Source of the DNA: Punica granatum
Lineage: Eukaryota > Streptophyta > Magnoliopsida > Myrtales > Lythraceae
Reading direction: 5' to 3'
Length of the DNA: 64,000 bases
Assembly (NCBI RefSeq): GCF_007655135.1
Contig: NC_045134.1
Location: forward strand, 6,592,982 to 6,656,981
Shown: positions 22,231 to 34,860 of the stretch, in pieces
Layout of the letters: every line of letters begins with the position of its first letter
Position numbering within the stretch: position 1 is the first letter of the stretch
Translations under genes and position numbers: made by a program
The notes under the pieces: generated by a model
What the model was told of the DNA's origin: nothing
Database searches by the model: none
The model's input: only the letters and a program-made list of their open reading frames with translations

Positions 22231-23244
22231 TTTGTAAAATAAAAAATATATAATTTTCCTAATCGGCAGAAAGGAAAATTAAGTAAAAATGGAAAAAAAG
22301 AAGATGAAAATGGGTGGGATATAGTTGATTGCTACGTACGGAGCTTCTATTGGACGAGGACGGCATGGGCAAGTTGCGGCACTCCAACAGATGATACATC
22401 GTTTGATGCGAAAATCCCACACCAAAAATACAATTAAATTCCACATATTTAGTTGCCACGGCATATCATCTCTTTCAAGTTACTATTTGTTCGAATGAAT
22501 GCACCAGATTCATATGTCATATTAACAAAAAATTGCAGGGATGAATCAGACAATTCACACTTCGTGAAACCAAAAAGTGAAAATTATGCACTCGCGACTC
22601 TCGTTTTCCTCTCTATCATGGAAGTATTTCCTCTCCTCCCATCGGCTCGAATTGTGCACGCATAGATGATGCACCGCTCCCGCCCCATCAACGAGTTTAC
22701 TTGTTTATACTGTGACGAAGACTTTTCCTTTAGCTGTAGCTGAGATTCGAATCCATGAACTTCACAAAATATGAGTTTTACAGCAAGTTCATCACTTGTA
22801 TACATTGATAAAATATTTTTAAAAAAACCCGTCCGATGTAGTCAATCGAACAAAAACTTCACCGAGCATAGTCTCTGTCGTACGTCTCCTATAAATTGTT
22901 GTTTTTCTAAGCACAGCAGACACGCTTTCCTTCGTACCTGCGCCCTTCACGTTGCCTATACGATAAATTTATGGTGCATCATTAATTGCACTTGACTCAA
23001 GAGTGCCAGCACGTGAATATCCCCTTAGAAGAACCTAAATAATATATATATATATGCCTAATCACCAACCAAACTGAAGAAAAGGCTTACATGGACAAAA
23101 TCAATGCTGATAAAGTTTTACTTATCCTTATAATGTGTCGACCTAACTCGAATGAGGTCCCGTTCATTATAAGATCTAACTCGAATGAGGTCCCGTTGAG
23201 TTTTTAGATAGTAGAATATAAAAAAAAAATTGCTCACATTGAAC

Positions 23245-23782
23245 AAAAAGGGCCCTTTGGGCCATCACAATGGGCTCAGGCCCAATTTCGTTCAGCCCAC
23301 TTTGTAAGGCGACGTCAAAAACCGATCCACTCGCCCCGGGGGGTACCCGTGGCGCCAAGCGCTGCCGCTGATTCGACGCCGATGGCCACCTTTTGTCGCG
23401 AGCCGCCGCTAATGCTATGCCTTGCCTATGACCGCACTGCGGGGGAATCCGTATCTCCATTTCTCGTTCTAGAAGCTATACGGAAAAGCAAGCCAACACA
23501 TAAGGCAGCACTTCCGTTAGTTGCATAGTTTCTTCGTGGAAGCTCATCAACCTTCTTTGTCCGGAGCTGAAGTCTGTCTGACGCCACCGTCTTCTTCTTT
23601 GATTTATCAAAGGTCAAACTTTTCCACCTGTTCCTCAATTCCCAGAAAAGGTATCATCTTCATCGCTTCGTCCAATCGTATTATGGTCTGAATTGCATAA
23701 TTTCTTCCCCGGTCGCAGGTTTTGAGCTGAAGGTTTATCCGCTGTTTCGAGCTCTGGTGGGAGCGAGATCGTCTCGGTCGAA
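23245..23782 (+). promoter_or_regulatory. Promoter and leader of SNF7/VPS32
   Basis: At 23250-23300 there are several TGGGCC/GGCCCA motifs in both orientations (TTTGGGCCAT, TGGGCTCAGGCCCAAT, CAGCCCAC). These are site II (TCP-type) elements typical of housekeeping plant promoters. The region from here to the ATG is GC-richer than upstream and has no clear TATA box, as expected for a constitutive gene. Confidence 0.5.
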
Positions 23783-26057
23783 ATGTTTACGCGGGTGTTC
23801 AGGAAGAGTAATAAGCCGGAGCCGAGTGCTGTCATGACGATTGACAGATTGAACGAGGTGAGCGGCTCTGAATTTCTGATCAACCACGCATACATAAACA
23901 TGTGATCGATGGTTGTTCTTTCGCCCAAGAGAACATCTTTTGAAATCGTTTCCATAAATTTAGTATTTTTTGTTTTGTGGGTTTTGTCTTGGAAGTGAAT
24001 ATTTTGAGGAAATGAGCCAGCTTTGATAGTTGTTACGAGATGATTTTTGCCAATATATATATACTGAAAGGTTCAATAGATGAAGTGAATCATGTGATGA
24101 TTCTATGAGAAACTATTGCGGTATGCCATTTTGGATTTTGCTGGATTAAGTCTTCACTGAGATGATTTCGGTCTTCTCCTCCCAAAGGATTACTGTTTAT
24201 GTTGATAAATACTTGGGTCACACTTGGTTCATGCAAAAATAATCTGGGAATTGGGAGTAATTCCGATTCCCGCTATTCGTTATCAGGGACTAGATTTCCG
24301 CTGGTTCCCTCATCTGTTTGCCTTAATTGGGTAATCATCATTTCCCCATTAAGCAGGGGAATGAAGGTTGCCGCATTATTTAATATTAAGGATTTCAAAT
24401 AACTTGGTCGGTTCTAATGTTATAATTCATGGAAGCTATCAAGAAGGTTAGAGGTTTTGTTTTAGGCCTGCTAGCGTAGCGGAAGGACTGTTAGACATGC
24501 TTATTGTAGATTCTTTAGTCCAACCACATGCTTGGACATGTGTTGTGCATGAGGATATGCTATACAACATAGATGAAAAGTCAGTTGGGAATTGGAGTTT
24601 GGAGCCTTGCCATTTAGAAGTGACTGCACGCACATATTATTGGCATTCAGATGTTTGCTAGAGTTTTGGCTAGATTTGCTGACTATTTTCTAAATTTGTT
24701 GTCATTATTTCCAGACGCTCGAAATGCTAGAGAAGAAAGAAAACTTCCTTGTGAAAAAAGCATCTGCAGAGATGGAAAAGGCCAAGGAATTTACCAAAGC
24801 AAAGAAGAAAAATGGTATATAGAAAGCTCAGCAATGTTATCAGCCTTCGCACTTTCTGGACCCTTTTTCATTTCACACAAGTTCTTCACAAGAGGTTTTG
24901 GATCACCTGGTTTCTTCATGTTAAATTGATGGACTGTGTCTTATAAACTTTCTTGTAGTTGCCTTGCAATGTTTAAAGAAGAAAAAGATGTATGAGAAGC
25001 AAATTGAACAGCTTGGAACTTTCCAACTTCGCATTCATGACCAGGTAGGTATTCTTGTATCTACTGTCTCTGGATTTCCAAGTCTGTGCCCTTGACCATA
25101 AAAAGAAATCAAAATTCTGATTTTGTTATTTGCTTGTCATGTTAGATGATAATGCTAGAAGGTGCCAAAGCTACAACGGAGACTGTGGATGCCCTGAGGA
25201 CTGGTGCAACTACTATGAAGGCCATGCAGAAGGCAACGTATGTAGCATCTCCAAATACATTTATATACCGATGCTGCATCAGCAAAGAATATGTCATTAT
25301 TAGGCTTAGTGTTGGAAATGTGGTTTTGAAGCGGTTCAATTTCTATTTTTTGGCATGAAAAATGCATTGGCATACCTTTTTCTCCTCAGTATATTTTAGA
25401 AATCTTAGATAATTTTTCATGCTTTTGTAAAAAATTAAGCATGTATTGTGAAGTAAGACCATTCTTGCACCAAAAGAAGGGGTGCCAAAAGGAAGACCAT
25501 TCTCTAAGTAAATCTAACCCTGCAGTCTGAGTAAATCCTAAATGGGCCATCATTTTATCCTTTATTTGGACAAGCTATAAGAAGCACAACCAGCAGCATT
25601 TTCATTTCCCATCAAATAATACGCATATATATATATATATATATTTGGCAGGAACATTGATGACCTGGACCGAACAATGGATGAGGTCAATGAACAGACA
25701 GAAAATATGAAACAGATTCAGGATGCTCTGTCGGCTCCTATTGGTGCAGCAGCTGATTTTGATGAAGTAAAGGACCTTGTTGCTTGCAACATTGATTTGT
25801 TTCTTATGAATAGCTTATTCCTGGCTTTACTCTGGCTGAAACTTAATTAATATTTAATATGGTAGGATGAACTGGAAGCAGAGCTTGAAGAACTCGAAGA
25901 GGCTGATTTGGAGGAGAAGCTTCTCGAACCCACAACAGCTGCACCTGCAGCTCCAGCCCGTGTTCCTGCAGGGAAGCAGATGGCTCGTCCAGCTGAAGAA
26001 AAGAACGCGCCCGAGGAAGACGAGCTTGCTGCTTTGCAAGCAGAAATGGCACTTTAA
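23783..26057 (+). CDS. VPS32: ESCRT-III subunit SNF7/VPS32 (CHMP4), 6 exons, 219 aa
   Basis: Exons: 23783-23857, 24715-24814, 24959-25044, 25146-25237, 25652-25766, 25866-26057; sum 660 bp, open. The protein begins MFTRVFRKSNKPEPSA and contains LNETLEMLEKKENFLVKKAS, YEKQIEQLGTFQLRIHDQ, MIMLEGAKATTETVDALR and NIDDLDRTMDEVNEQTENMK. It ends with the acidic DELEAELEELEEADLEEKLL and the terminal DELAALQAEMAL. This matches plant SNF7 over its whole length and usual size. SNF7 is the main filament-forming ESCRT-III subunit. It polymerises on endosomal membranes to pinch off intralumenal vesicles, is recruited by VPS20, and binds BRO1/ALIX through its C-terminal helix. The basic N-terminal core and acidic autoinhibitory C-terminus are both visible. 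Confidence 0.95.
25625..25644 (+). repeat. (AT)10 microsatellite at the 3' end of SNF7 intron 4
   Basis: Ten AT units stop seven bases before exon 5, in place of a usual pyrimidine tract (TTGGCAG follows). The tract may vary in length between individuals and could influence acceptor use. Confidence 0.8.
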
Positions 26058-26229
26058 ACTGGTAATTACTCCTACTATCCTATTAATCCTGAAAATGCAG
26101 GTAGTTTAGATCAGGCCCATCAGATGGTGGACTCATATTTCTTGACCACCATTGATCTCTTGATGTTGCTGGTTTTGCAGTTGCTGATGCCGAGATTAGA
26201 GTATTCATGTAAATAGCTCGCTGCGCATT

Positions 26230-28837
26230 ACCATAATATTAGCGGCTTCCTTATCCGCTTTAGGAAGGTTAACATAGATGCTCTAGATAAGTTTTATTGG
26301 ACCGATATAATCATAACCTATAACCTCTGCTATTAGCCATACATCGACTTCTATATGAATACTGCAGCGATCAAGGATCATATTGATCGATCTAAACATC
26401 TGTGCTATTGGCCATACATCAACTGTCATGCGTACACGGTCTGAAGCAGAATCTCCTGCAGTATTGACCCTCTTCTTTCACAGGACCTTTTGTAGGTTTG
26501 TATCTAAACCAGTGTAATAATCCCTTTGTCACCCTGAAGATCTTTCCTTGTTACTTCGTAATAAAAGTATTAATCAACGTAGTTTGTGATTTTTGCCCTC
26601 GATCCAATCGATTGTTAATGCTATTGAGATGTAATTGTGTGGATGCTGCAATTTAAGATCTGTACATTGAAATGTACAAAAGTCTCAGGTTGTAATACTT
26701 GATCGCTATTGAGTGATGGAACAGTCACGTTGCAATGCATACTGTATTGTTCCATTAAGTCCCTTAACACGAAAACATTCTATCCACTGTATCAACTGAT
26801 TCTTTATATACAATGTCGTAAAATTGACGAGCTTTGCCACCCTCTATACTTTGATGCGAGCAATCTCTGTAGCCTCGAGAGGTATATGTAGACCAAGATT
26901 GCTCTAGAGGAATCGGGTTCGGGCGAGTGGTGAATCTACTCGCCTTTACTTACTTTACAGGTAGTTCGAGCTCGTCTATTTCTCTCTCTTGAACCAGCCA
27001 CTTTGTTCTTGTTCGTATATAGTTTTTCACTTTAAAAAGTGAGGAAACTCTACTGTGGCATGCGATGGATCTTATTTGGACAAACGTTTACGAATTCGAT
27101 TTTCAACCCCCAAAAGGGAAGGGGGGGGGGGGTGGGGAAGGGTTTGATTTCTATTTATTGTTTTTCGTTTTTTTTTTCCTGATTAAAAAGGCTAGGTTGG
27201 GTTGTTGGTTCGTTATAGATGCTCCAACTAAGGGAATCTAACTGCCATGAAATGTTCATTTCGTCATAACTCGCTGAGATTTTAGCCTAACTTGGTCACC
27301 GCAGCTCTATTAATACACCAGTGGATTAAGTTCAAGGCCCACTAAATTAAGCATTATGAGCCGGCCATGGTCATCCCATAATAAACACACATAGTGACGA
27401 GCTTTACGTCCTTAGTGAGATTCGAACTCGTAATGTTGAAATAGAGCGTTTAGAGCTCTAGATCACCGTGCTCGTGGTATTGTTTTTCGTTTTTTGCTGG
27501 ATCTATTTACTATCTCTTCATGGCAAAGTGTTAACCAACACATGCGTATGAGAACTATTTGAGTAGGGTTATTGTCGAGTTTATAAGATACGTCGACTTG
27601 GTTAAAACGTTTCATATGAAGTGCTAAACATTTCATGATGTGCAACTTACGTCATTTTTCCGCTTCCTTTGATCAAAATCCTTTCCTTTTTGTGTTTATA
27701 AAGACGAGGAAAGCGAAAAAGAAAACAAAAAAAAAGGAGAAGGAAGGGCAGTTTAGTGCAACGATCAAAACTCATTCTTAACTTGAAGCTAAAGGTTTGT
27801 GCTAAGTGTGATTCTGGGTCGGGTTTTCGCTAAAATTTCAGAGAACCAACTTCGTTGGTTAGGGATTTCAAGACCCATCCTTGAGAATTGAAACCAATTT
27901 CGACTCGGATTAGTTTTCGGGTTACCTAAACTTATAGGAAAATATGCTAATATATTACAAATATTCTCATTTCAATGAGTACATCCGTTCTACGACTCAT
28001 TACTTCGTACTAACAACACTCCTTCACAAAAGCATCATATTGGTTCATAATTTCAATACACTAACAATGCAAAATAAACATACTTTGGTATATTTAAATA
28101 GAGTAAAAATTAAACTAGTTAAATAAATTTCAAGCGGATTAGGATATAGATTTTACATTTTGAAACTCGAAATCATCCTCTAAACTAAAAAATGAACATA
28201 GAACTAACCCTACAACCGAAACGGGGTACTAAAATAATTGAATATTGGGGCCGAATCTCGCTGCTGGGGTTTTAATTTCAGGGAAAGTTTCTAACATGAA
28301 AGTGAATTGCTTATTTTTTTATGTTTATTAAGCAAGAATTATTTGGTCAATAGGAAAATGTTTTTAGTCAACCTACAAGCTCAAGGCAAAAGTGGAGAAA
28401 TTAATTTCATATAAAAGTTTTCGAAATTCACTTTCTTGACTGTACAACTCTTTCTCTTACTTGGGGCCCACTTATACATCTTTCCAAGCACATAGAGATT
28501 ATTTTCCTTAATATCCTCCCAAACATGGAAATAAACTAATTTCTCTGAAATTATTTTTTCGGGTAAATAATTTTGCTTTGAAAAACTATTTATATAAAAC
28601 AAAGGGAATCTTAGTCCTAGTTAGTGGCTTTTGAATTCAATTTTGTGAGTCGGATCTCCGATGATCCCATGTTTCCTCTTCTTCAATATATTAAGCCGTG
28701 AAACTTTTCTTTTATATTTTAAAAAGGAATGGTGAAAAACTATATGAAATGTTCCCAAATCAAAAGACATATAGTATTCACGCAAAAAAAAAAGAAAAAG
28801 AAAAAGAAAAAAGACATATATTTTAAGAAAATGTGAT
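26230..28837. other. SNF7 3' region and AT-rich intergenic DNA
   Basis: The first few hundred bases are probably the 3' UTR of SNF7. Further on there is a G-rich run at about 27117-27139 and, near 27410-27475 on the minus strand, a tRNA B-box-like GAGTTCGAATCTC that may belong to a SINE. No protein-coding gene is recognised. Confidence 0.5.
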
Positions 28838-28979
28838 ATAATGTTGTGATATCACGTTGTGAATTAAAAGGTTTTAAATTTGATTTTCGCTAATAAGAAT
28901 ATTTATTTTTTTTAATTTCTCATTTTCTTTCCATTTGTTAGATTCATGAGTCTCTTTTGTAATAATAAATTAAAAAAAT
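28838..28979 (+). repeat. SINE copy 3
   Basis: Begins GTGATATAATGTTGTGATAT, has TTTTAAATTTGATTTTCGCTA as a degenerate B-box region, and ends TTCATGAGTCTCTTTTGTAA. It matches the 5' and 3' ends of the copies at 34712 and 14142. Confidence 0.5.
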
Positions 28980-29760
28980 ATATATTTCAACTTTATGTAA
29001 AAGAAATTAGCTAGTAAAATCCTCCAATGCCATCATGCATCACAAAATATATATATCTAGATTACACACTTATGATAATAATTATATATAACTTATCTTC
29101 TAGTCAAATATGTATGCAATCAACGCTGGCGGATGGCATTGTTTACAAACTTTTGATTTGGCCATCATTTGATACCGAGTTTATTTAAAGGATGCCATGT
29201 TATTCATGCGTTACTATATATGCGTTCAAAATATATTTTTTGAAAGCTACTATTTGTCAAACAACAATTATGCATATTGACAGTCTTCCAAGATCAATTG
29301 AATAACTCTAAAGTCTTAACATGAATTGTTTAAGCTTCGATTCTTCTTCTTTTCTTTTTTTTTCGTTTCTTTCTTTTTTCTTGTAAAAAGTCAGCATGTG
29401 TACTAACATTAAAATAAACATTTATTATGAATTAGGTTTTTTTTTTCATTTTTATGCTACATTTTAATTATAAATTCGGAATCTGTTCTCCCACTAATCA
29501 CGGACTTTGAGAACCTCCTCCGCTTATTATAAGTGAGTTTTCTTATTGAAAAACATATTTCAATAACGTTGGCATCTAATGTCGGAGTATAAATTAAAAT
29601 TTTGAAGCTCCACAATTCATCAAAAAAAAAGACATCAAGAACATTTATATATGTTCTCCGCTATTTTAAATTTTTAACATATAAGATAATTATATATGCG
29701 AAAAGAAAAAAATAGACTGTATTGTCGGATTCCATTAATTCAAAGACCTTAACACAATGC

Positions 29761-29784
29761 ATATATATATATATATATATATAT
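29761..29784. repeat. (AT)n microsatellite
   Basis: Uninterrupted AT dinucleotides, 24 bp. Confidence 0.85.
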
Positions 29785-29893
29785 CCAGCCAGTAAAATAA
29801 ACTGAAATCTAATATATTTTACTATTCCATGGAAAATATATAATGGACGTAGTTTTTATCATAAGCTAACTGATAGAAATTCATATGTGACAT

Positions 29894-30050
29894 AAGTTTT
29901 TTTTTTAATAAGAGAAGCTCATACATCTTGTATAAGGAAACAAACAATTTAATAAAAAGATAAATGTAGTCCCATGATCCCCACCACGAAATTAAACTTG
30001 AAACATCTAAATAGTAGGCGAGAGCAAATGTCATTGCATTATGTGTCTTT
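29894..30050 (-). repeat. SINE copy 4
   Basis: On the minus strand: ATAATGCAATGACATTTGCTC, then GATGTTTCAAGTTTAATTTCG (B-box region), then TTGTTTGTTTCC ... AAGATGTATGAGCTTCTCTT and a poly-A-like tail. The same order of blocks is seen in the 12830 and 34712 copies. Confidence 0.5.
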
Positions 30051-30299
30051 TTTCAATTTTTTATTGGTAAAATACTTAATTATCTTACTATTCTCCTATC
30101 GTTGCAAAAAAACAAAAGAAAAGAAAACTCGATAAGAGAACAAGAATATTCCCTGCATGTGTAATTATTTATAATACATCTGTGTGTTGATAAGGGGATT
30201 CTCTCTATAAATAGGATCTGACGATGAGGGGAATATTCAATTTGCATGTAATGACACCAAGTAAAACATAGAAGAGCATATTCATCAATCAGCAATATT

Positions 30300-31490
30300 C
30301 AATGGCCAACTTTTCCTGAGTTTGGAAATTGGTAGGGAACGAAAATGAACAAAATTTGGCGAAATTCTCAGGATTTTTACAGATCGAAAAAGCACCAAAT
30401 TATCTATTTCCATACCTCTCTTTTGACTTGGAACATCGGTGGAGGAATTACAACATCTTTCTTGATTTTTATGGAAAATTTGTATATTTATGAAAATTGT
30501 GATTTTTTTTTAATATTTGATAGTTGTAACTAATTCAGTAAAATTGTTAGTTTTTTTAGTGGAAAGAAAGTGGCCAAATTTTTAGGCTTTTTTCCCGTAA
30601 AAATAAGAGAATAAGTAGGAACATAGTTTTACAATAAGATCAAATTATAAAAAATAAAAACGGTTACAACATGAGATTCTTGCTTGAATAATAGAATAAG
30701 ATTTTTGTAAAGAGAGATCATCTTTGAATTTCATTCGATTATACAACACAACCTTTGCAGTTGAATTCAATAAGGAATATTTTTTGCTTGATAATGTGAT
30801 TCTTTTTATTCGATGTGCATCTTAATATTTAAAAATCTAATGGGCCCTTACAATTCAATTCGAATTAGGTCGACCCACTAAAGAGATGTATGATTACTTG
30901 ATATGAATCATGGGTTTCTACAAAATTTCCCCATTTAATGATCATTTGACTAACCTATACTAAATTAAATTTATCATCTTTGCTGTCATGTTTTGCTATT
31001 AATTATCACTAAACTTCAATTATTATGTCCACACATTAAGGACATTTTTTTATTGATTTTAGTCTAATAAATAAGACGTCTTGAGAGCGAGAGATAAGAA
31101 ATTACTGATCAAAAGTCATCAGTTTCTATAAAACCCTAATTTACTGATTAAAGGAGACTTTCGAATAGCCAATTCTCTTTATTAATTCATACTGTTTATT
31201 ATTATGTTTAATCCCTAAAATCAACATTATGATTGGTATCAACGTAATGTCCCCACGCAAGTCCTGTACTTATAATTACATTCACCTCAAACTCAAAGTC
31301 CTCCGTACAATCCATAATAAAAATTTAGAGAGAAAAGAACTGAAAGAGACTTATTTATATGTTAATAACATGCAGATTCAATTTATATCAACGTTTCACA
31401 TAATTATTATATCTGCAACATTAATTATTGTCCTACGGAAAAGTTTGAAGTCATACCCCTATTACATATTATTAATAATTTGAAAATTCT
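30300..31490. other. AT-rich intergenic DNA
   Basis: No gene, terminal repeat or RNA is recognised. Open frames are short and of AT-rich composition. Confidence 0.4.
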
Positions 31491-31499
31491 ATGACTTTC

Positions 31500-32484
31500 G
31501 ACTAAAAAAACAACTATGGCGGTTGTTTTTTATTTCAACCATCGGATTACAATATGTAAAATCTGAACCGTATATATGTCCATACATTTATAACATGAAG
31601 ATTCCCCACTCATGTTTTCGTATTGTATAGTTTCGATCTCGCATCTTTTCGACTACGCTCGACCGTGCTCGAGAACGAGCCGAATATAGTTGACATTAAA
31701 CCGGATGGAATCGACCGATTCAATAAATAAAATAGTAGTTTTATACTTTAAAAAAAAGAGAGAGAAAATGAAAAGAAAAATTAAATAATCATTAGACTCC
31801 CATTCATCGTCCTCCTCGTTTGCCAGCTCTCCCCTAGAACATTGAATAGCCCTGCAATCAAATCAAAACCCTAGAAAAGATTGTATAACAAAGCTTAGTT
31901 CTCTGCAATTGCAAACAGTTGAAACTTATTTCCCATTGTTGTCCTTTCTAAACCGCTCATTACATGTCGTAATTAATTATCCCATTTTATCTGCAGATCA
32001 CAAAAAAAGATCGATCACCACTAAAACAGAACAAATGCCTTTCCCTGCACTTTGGCGAACTCACCACCAACACACACAACAATTTTTTGCGACTCGTCGA
32101 ATAGGGTTTCTTTCTCTCTATTTTTTTCTCTGCAATTCGATGAATTTTTTCAATTTGTGTTTTCTTCAGAATATCGTACGTCGTGTTATGATGTTGCGAT
32201 GAATATCAGATTTCTCAAATTTGTCTATGTCTCTCTCTCTCTCCCTCCCTTGGTATTTTAGGAATTTTCTATGGGACTCAATTTTCTTTTCTGTTCGGTT
32301 TAATATCGAAGAGGATATGGTTCATTTACGTCGACGAGAAGATATAGGGTCGAAATATTAATAGCCAAGCTATGAGAAGTGAATCTTAAGGTCAAATATT
32401 TTGAACACGTCACGACCACAATCTTACGTAAAGAGATCTAACGGTTAGGAAAAAACAACCGTAATGGTTGTTTTTGCTACCAAC
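31500..32484. mobile_element. TIR element with a gene-leader-like core
   Basis: The left end holds ACAACTATGGCGGTTGTTTT and the reversed right end holds ACAACCATTACGGTTGTTTT, each followed by related blocks (ATTTCAACCATCGGAT against CCTAACCGTTAGAT). The ends form inverted repeats of about 60 bp. The core (31800-32260) looks like a plant 5' leader: AAACCCTAGA, then GC-richer DNA with a CT-rich stretch and (CT)n at 32229-32243. No target duplication was found and the superfamily is uncertain. Confidence 0.45.
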
Positions 32485-32844
32485 CTTGTTAGCATCACCC
32501 ATTAATAATTAATGTGTATTTCAATGCTAAGCTTTGGCTTCTCTAATCTAATTAACACGAGGATGTGGTTGAACACAAATTTTGCTTACAATGGGTGGAC
32601 TTTATTTACATGCACTTAGGGGTTCACAATCTATTGGAAGCACCTCGTGATCATATGACCAAATCGATGCTAGAAAAAAATTAGTCTCAATCAATAGTTA
32701 GACTGACAATACGTACATGTAATCTCATTGGGGAAAAAAGGAAAAAAAATAAATTGCAAGTTGGATAATTTTGTAACTTTTTGACATTTATCATGACTTA
32801 TAGTTGCATAAATCATATATTTATCACGATATGTCGATAACTGG

Positions 32845-32882
32845 TCACTCTCATAGTTATATATATATATATATATATATAT
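32845..32882. repeat. (AT)n microsatellite
   Basis: Alternating TA/AT over about 25-30 bp within a longer AT-rich stretch. Confidence 0.8.
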
Positions 32883-33504
32883 TTTTCAGATAAGTACACG
32901 TCTTTATAATATAAATTGACCAAGTACACCTACCAGAAATCTCTGAAATTATTACATTTGAATATGTAATCGTAAATCCTCTTTGTGTGCAAGTTCCTAG
33001 AAAGTCACTCCTCTCGAAAGACTCCTATTTGACATTTTTAAATAAAGTTTATCATCAGATAAACTTGCTCTCTAAGCAAGTTGAATCAGTAAGAGACCAA
33101 AAAAATAATTTGCATGCATGGAATTACTTGACTTCTGATTATGAAATCTAACTTTGATAGAAGGGCTCGATTGTTCATCATCGTTCTAAAAATTTTCCAA
33201 CTTGTTATATATGCTCTATTTATTATTATTTATGTCCATACTATCTATATAATATAAACTCAGCATTTCATTTTGGTATAATAATAAAAATACTAATTAA
33301 TATATCATAGAATAAAACAAATTTCACACAAATATATATATATAGGACAAATTGTGATCTCTCTCATAACTCACGATATTTTCTTTTCTATAAGTAATAT
33401 TCTCCATTTTCTTTTTCTTTTTACTATTTCTTATTTCTTAATTAAAATTTTCTTTTATTTCAAATTATAATAATAGGAAATGGAGAAAAACATAGATGGC
33501 TTAG

Positions 33505-33552
33505 TGAGAACTAGATATTTAGCCAGCGCTTCGCTGCGACTCTAAAAATTGC
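33505..33552 (-). mobile_element. Helitron-like 3' terminus (minus strand)
   Basis: On the minus strand, GTCGCAGCGAAGCGCTGGCT, in which GCAGCG and CGCTGGC can form a short hairpin, is followed nine bases later by CTAGT. This is the usual plant Helitron 3' layout. The 5' end, which should lie at higher coordinates, was not found. Confidence 0.4.
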
Positions 33553-33559
33553 GTCAAAT

Positions 33560-34711
33560 GATTTTAAAATTTACAAATAATGTTAAGTAATGGAGAATAT
33601 AATGTATTTTAAGAAAATGAAAGTACTTTCATTTTATAAATTTGTAAAAATAAAACAGTGTGAAATCAATTTTAATGTTTGAATCTTTTTATATATGGGT
33701 AAAGGGAGAAGAAGTATTACTCATAATACGAAATGTAAGCTATAAGTATAATTCATAATAAAAACAGACACAGTATAGAAGGTGAAAGTCTATAGATAAA
33801 ATTAAATACTATTGATTGAAAGGAAAATATAATTGCTAATTTTAAAAAATAAAGTATAAGATGCATGTTTATATTAAGGGTAAATATGTATATAGGTGGC
33901 GCCTTATCATATAGCAGTATTATTATAATTTATAATTTTTCTATTCGCAAATATACTATTAAGTATAATATTTATATTCTAATCCGCCTTCCGAGAGTTC
34001 AATTTATCTTTAAACCACGCTTTCAATCCCTCTCTCATTTGATTTTAAAAAATAAAAAAAATTAAAAAGATGTTGGTCCCGGCCATTGTAAAGATAAAAA
34101 CTTGATTACGTTGACACACAAACTGAAATTGATCCAGTCCAATTGTTTTCTTTGAAAGGATAGGTAGTCTTCGGTTGACTTTTCGGGACGTTCCCACTGT
34201 CCTATGGAGACGAACTAACAAGGACCGGGACGGGCACCGCTGAGCCTTTCGATATATATGCATCAATGTAATGGACATCTGAAGCATGGCATCGCCTCAA
34301 GAGTCGGGATACAAGCGATGCTTGGCGCACTTGGGACCTGTGGCATACTTTGTCCGTGTCTCGATCATCAGTTCCTAGTTATTCTCCATTTCTATAATCG
34401 GGTCCATATTATGTGTGTCAGATTATTGTTACGATTGACCATGGATCGGTCCAACAGAAGTACGTCGTACGTGACTCATTGAAGAGCCATATATTTGAAA
34501 AGGTCAGACTCACGCGGGAACGCACATCATTATGATTATATGTATGAGAAACTGATCAAATGGTTCATGGAAGTGGTGTGATCTCTGAGCCAACCCAGAA
34601 ACAGAGCAGACATGCTGATGGCATCCTCTCCTTTTAATGTCTTTAAATTCCTCAAAAAGAAGCACTTTTGGCCGAGTCTCAAGTTCAAAAGGCCCTTTTT
34701 TTTGGGTTTTT
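33560..34711. other. Intergenic DNA, nothing recognised
   Basis: AT-rich to about 34060. A GC-richer part at 34080-34510 has no recognisable coding potential. Confidence 0.4.
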
Positions 34712-34860
34712 TTTTGATTATAAAGGAGATTTATGGGTCTAGTACATTAAAATAGAAATAATAAATATCATATAAATGGACATGGATAATTCCACTGGGT
34801 ATCGAATATAAAACATCTTGATTACCAGACGAGAAGTGAGTCACTGCGTTATATCCTCTA
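34712..34860 (-). repeat. SINE copy 5
   Basis: On the minus strand: GATATAACGCAGTGACTCAC, then ATATTCGATACCCAGTGG (B box), then TTTCTATTTTAATGTACTAG and CTCCTTTATAATC, followed by an A run (T run at 34708-34716 on plus). This is the best preserved copy for the tRNA-like B box. Confidence 0.6.
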
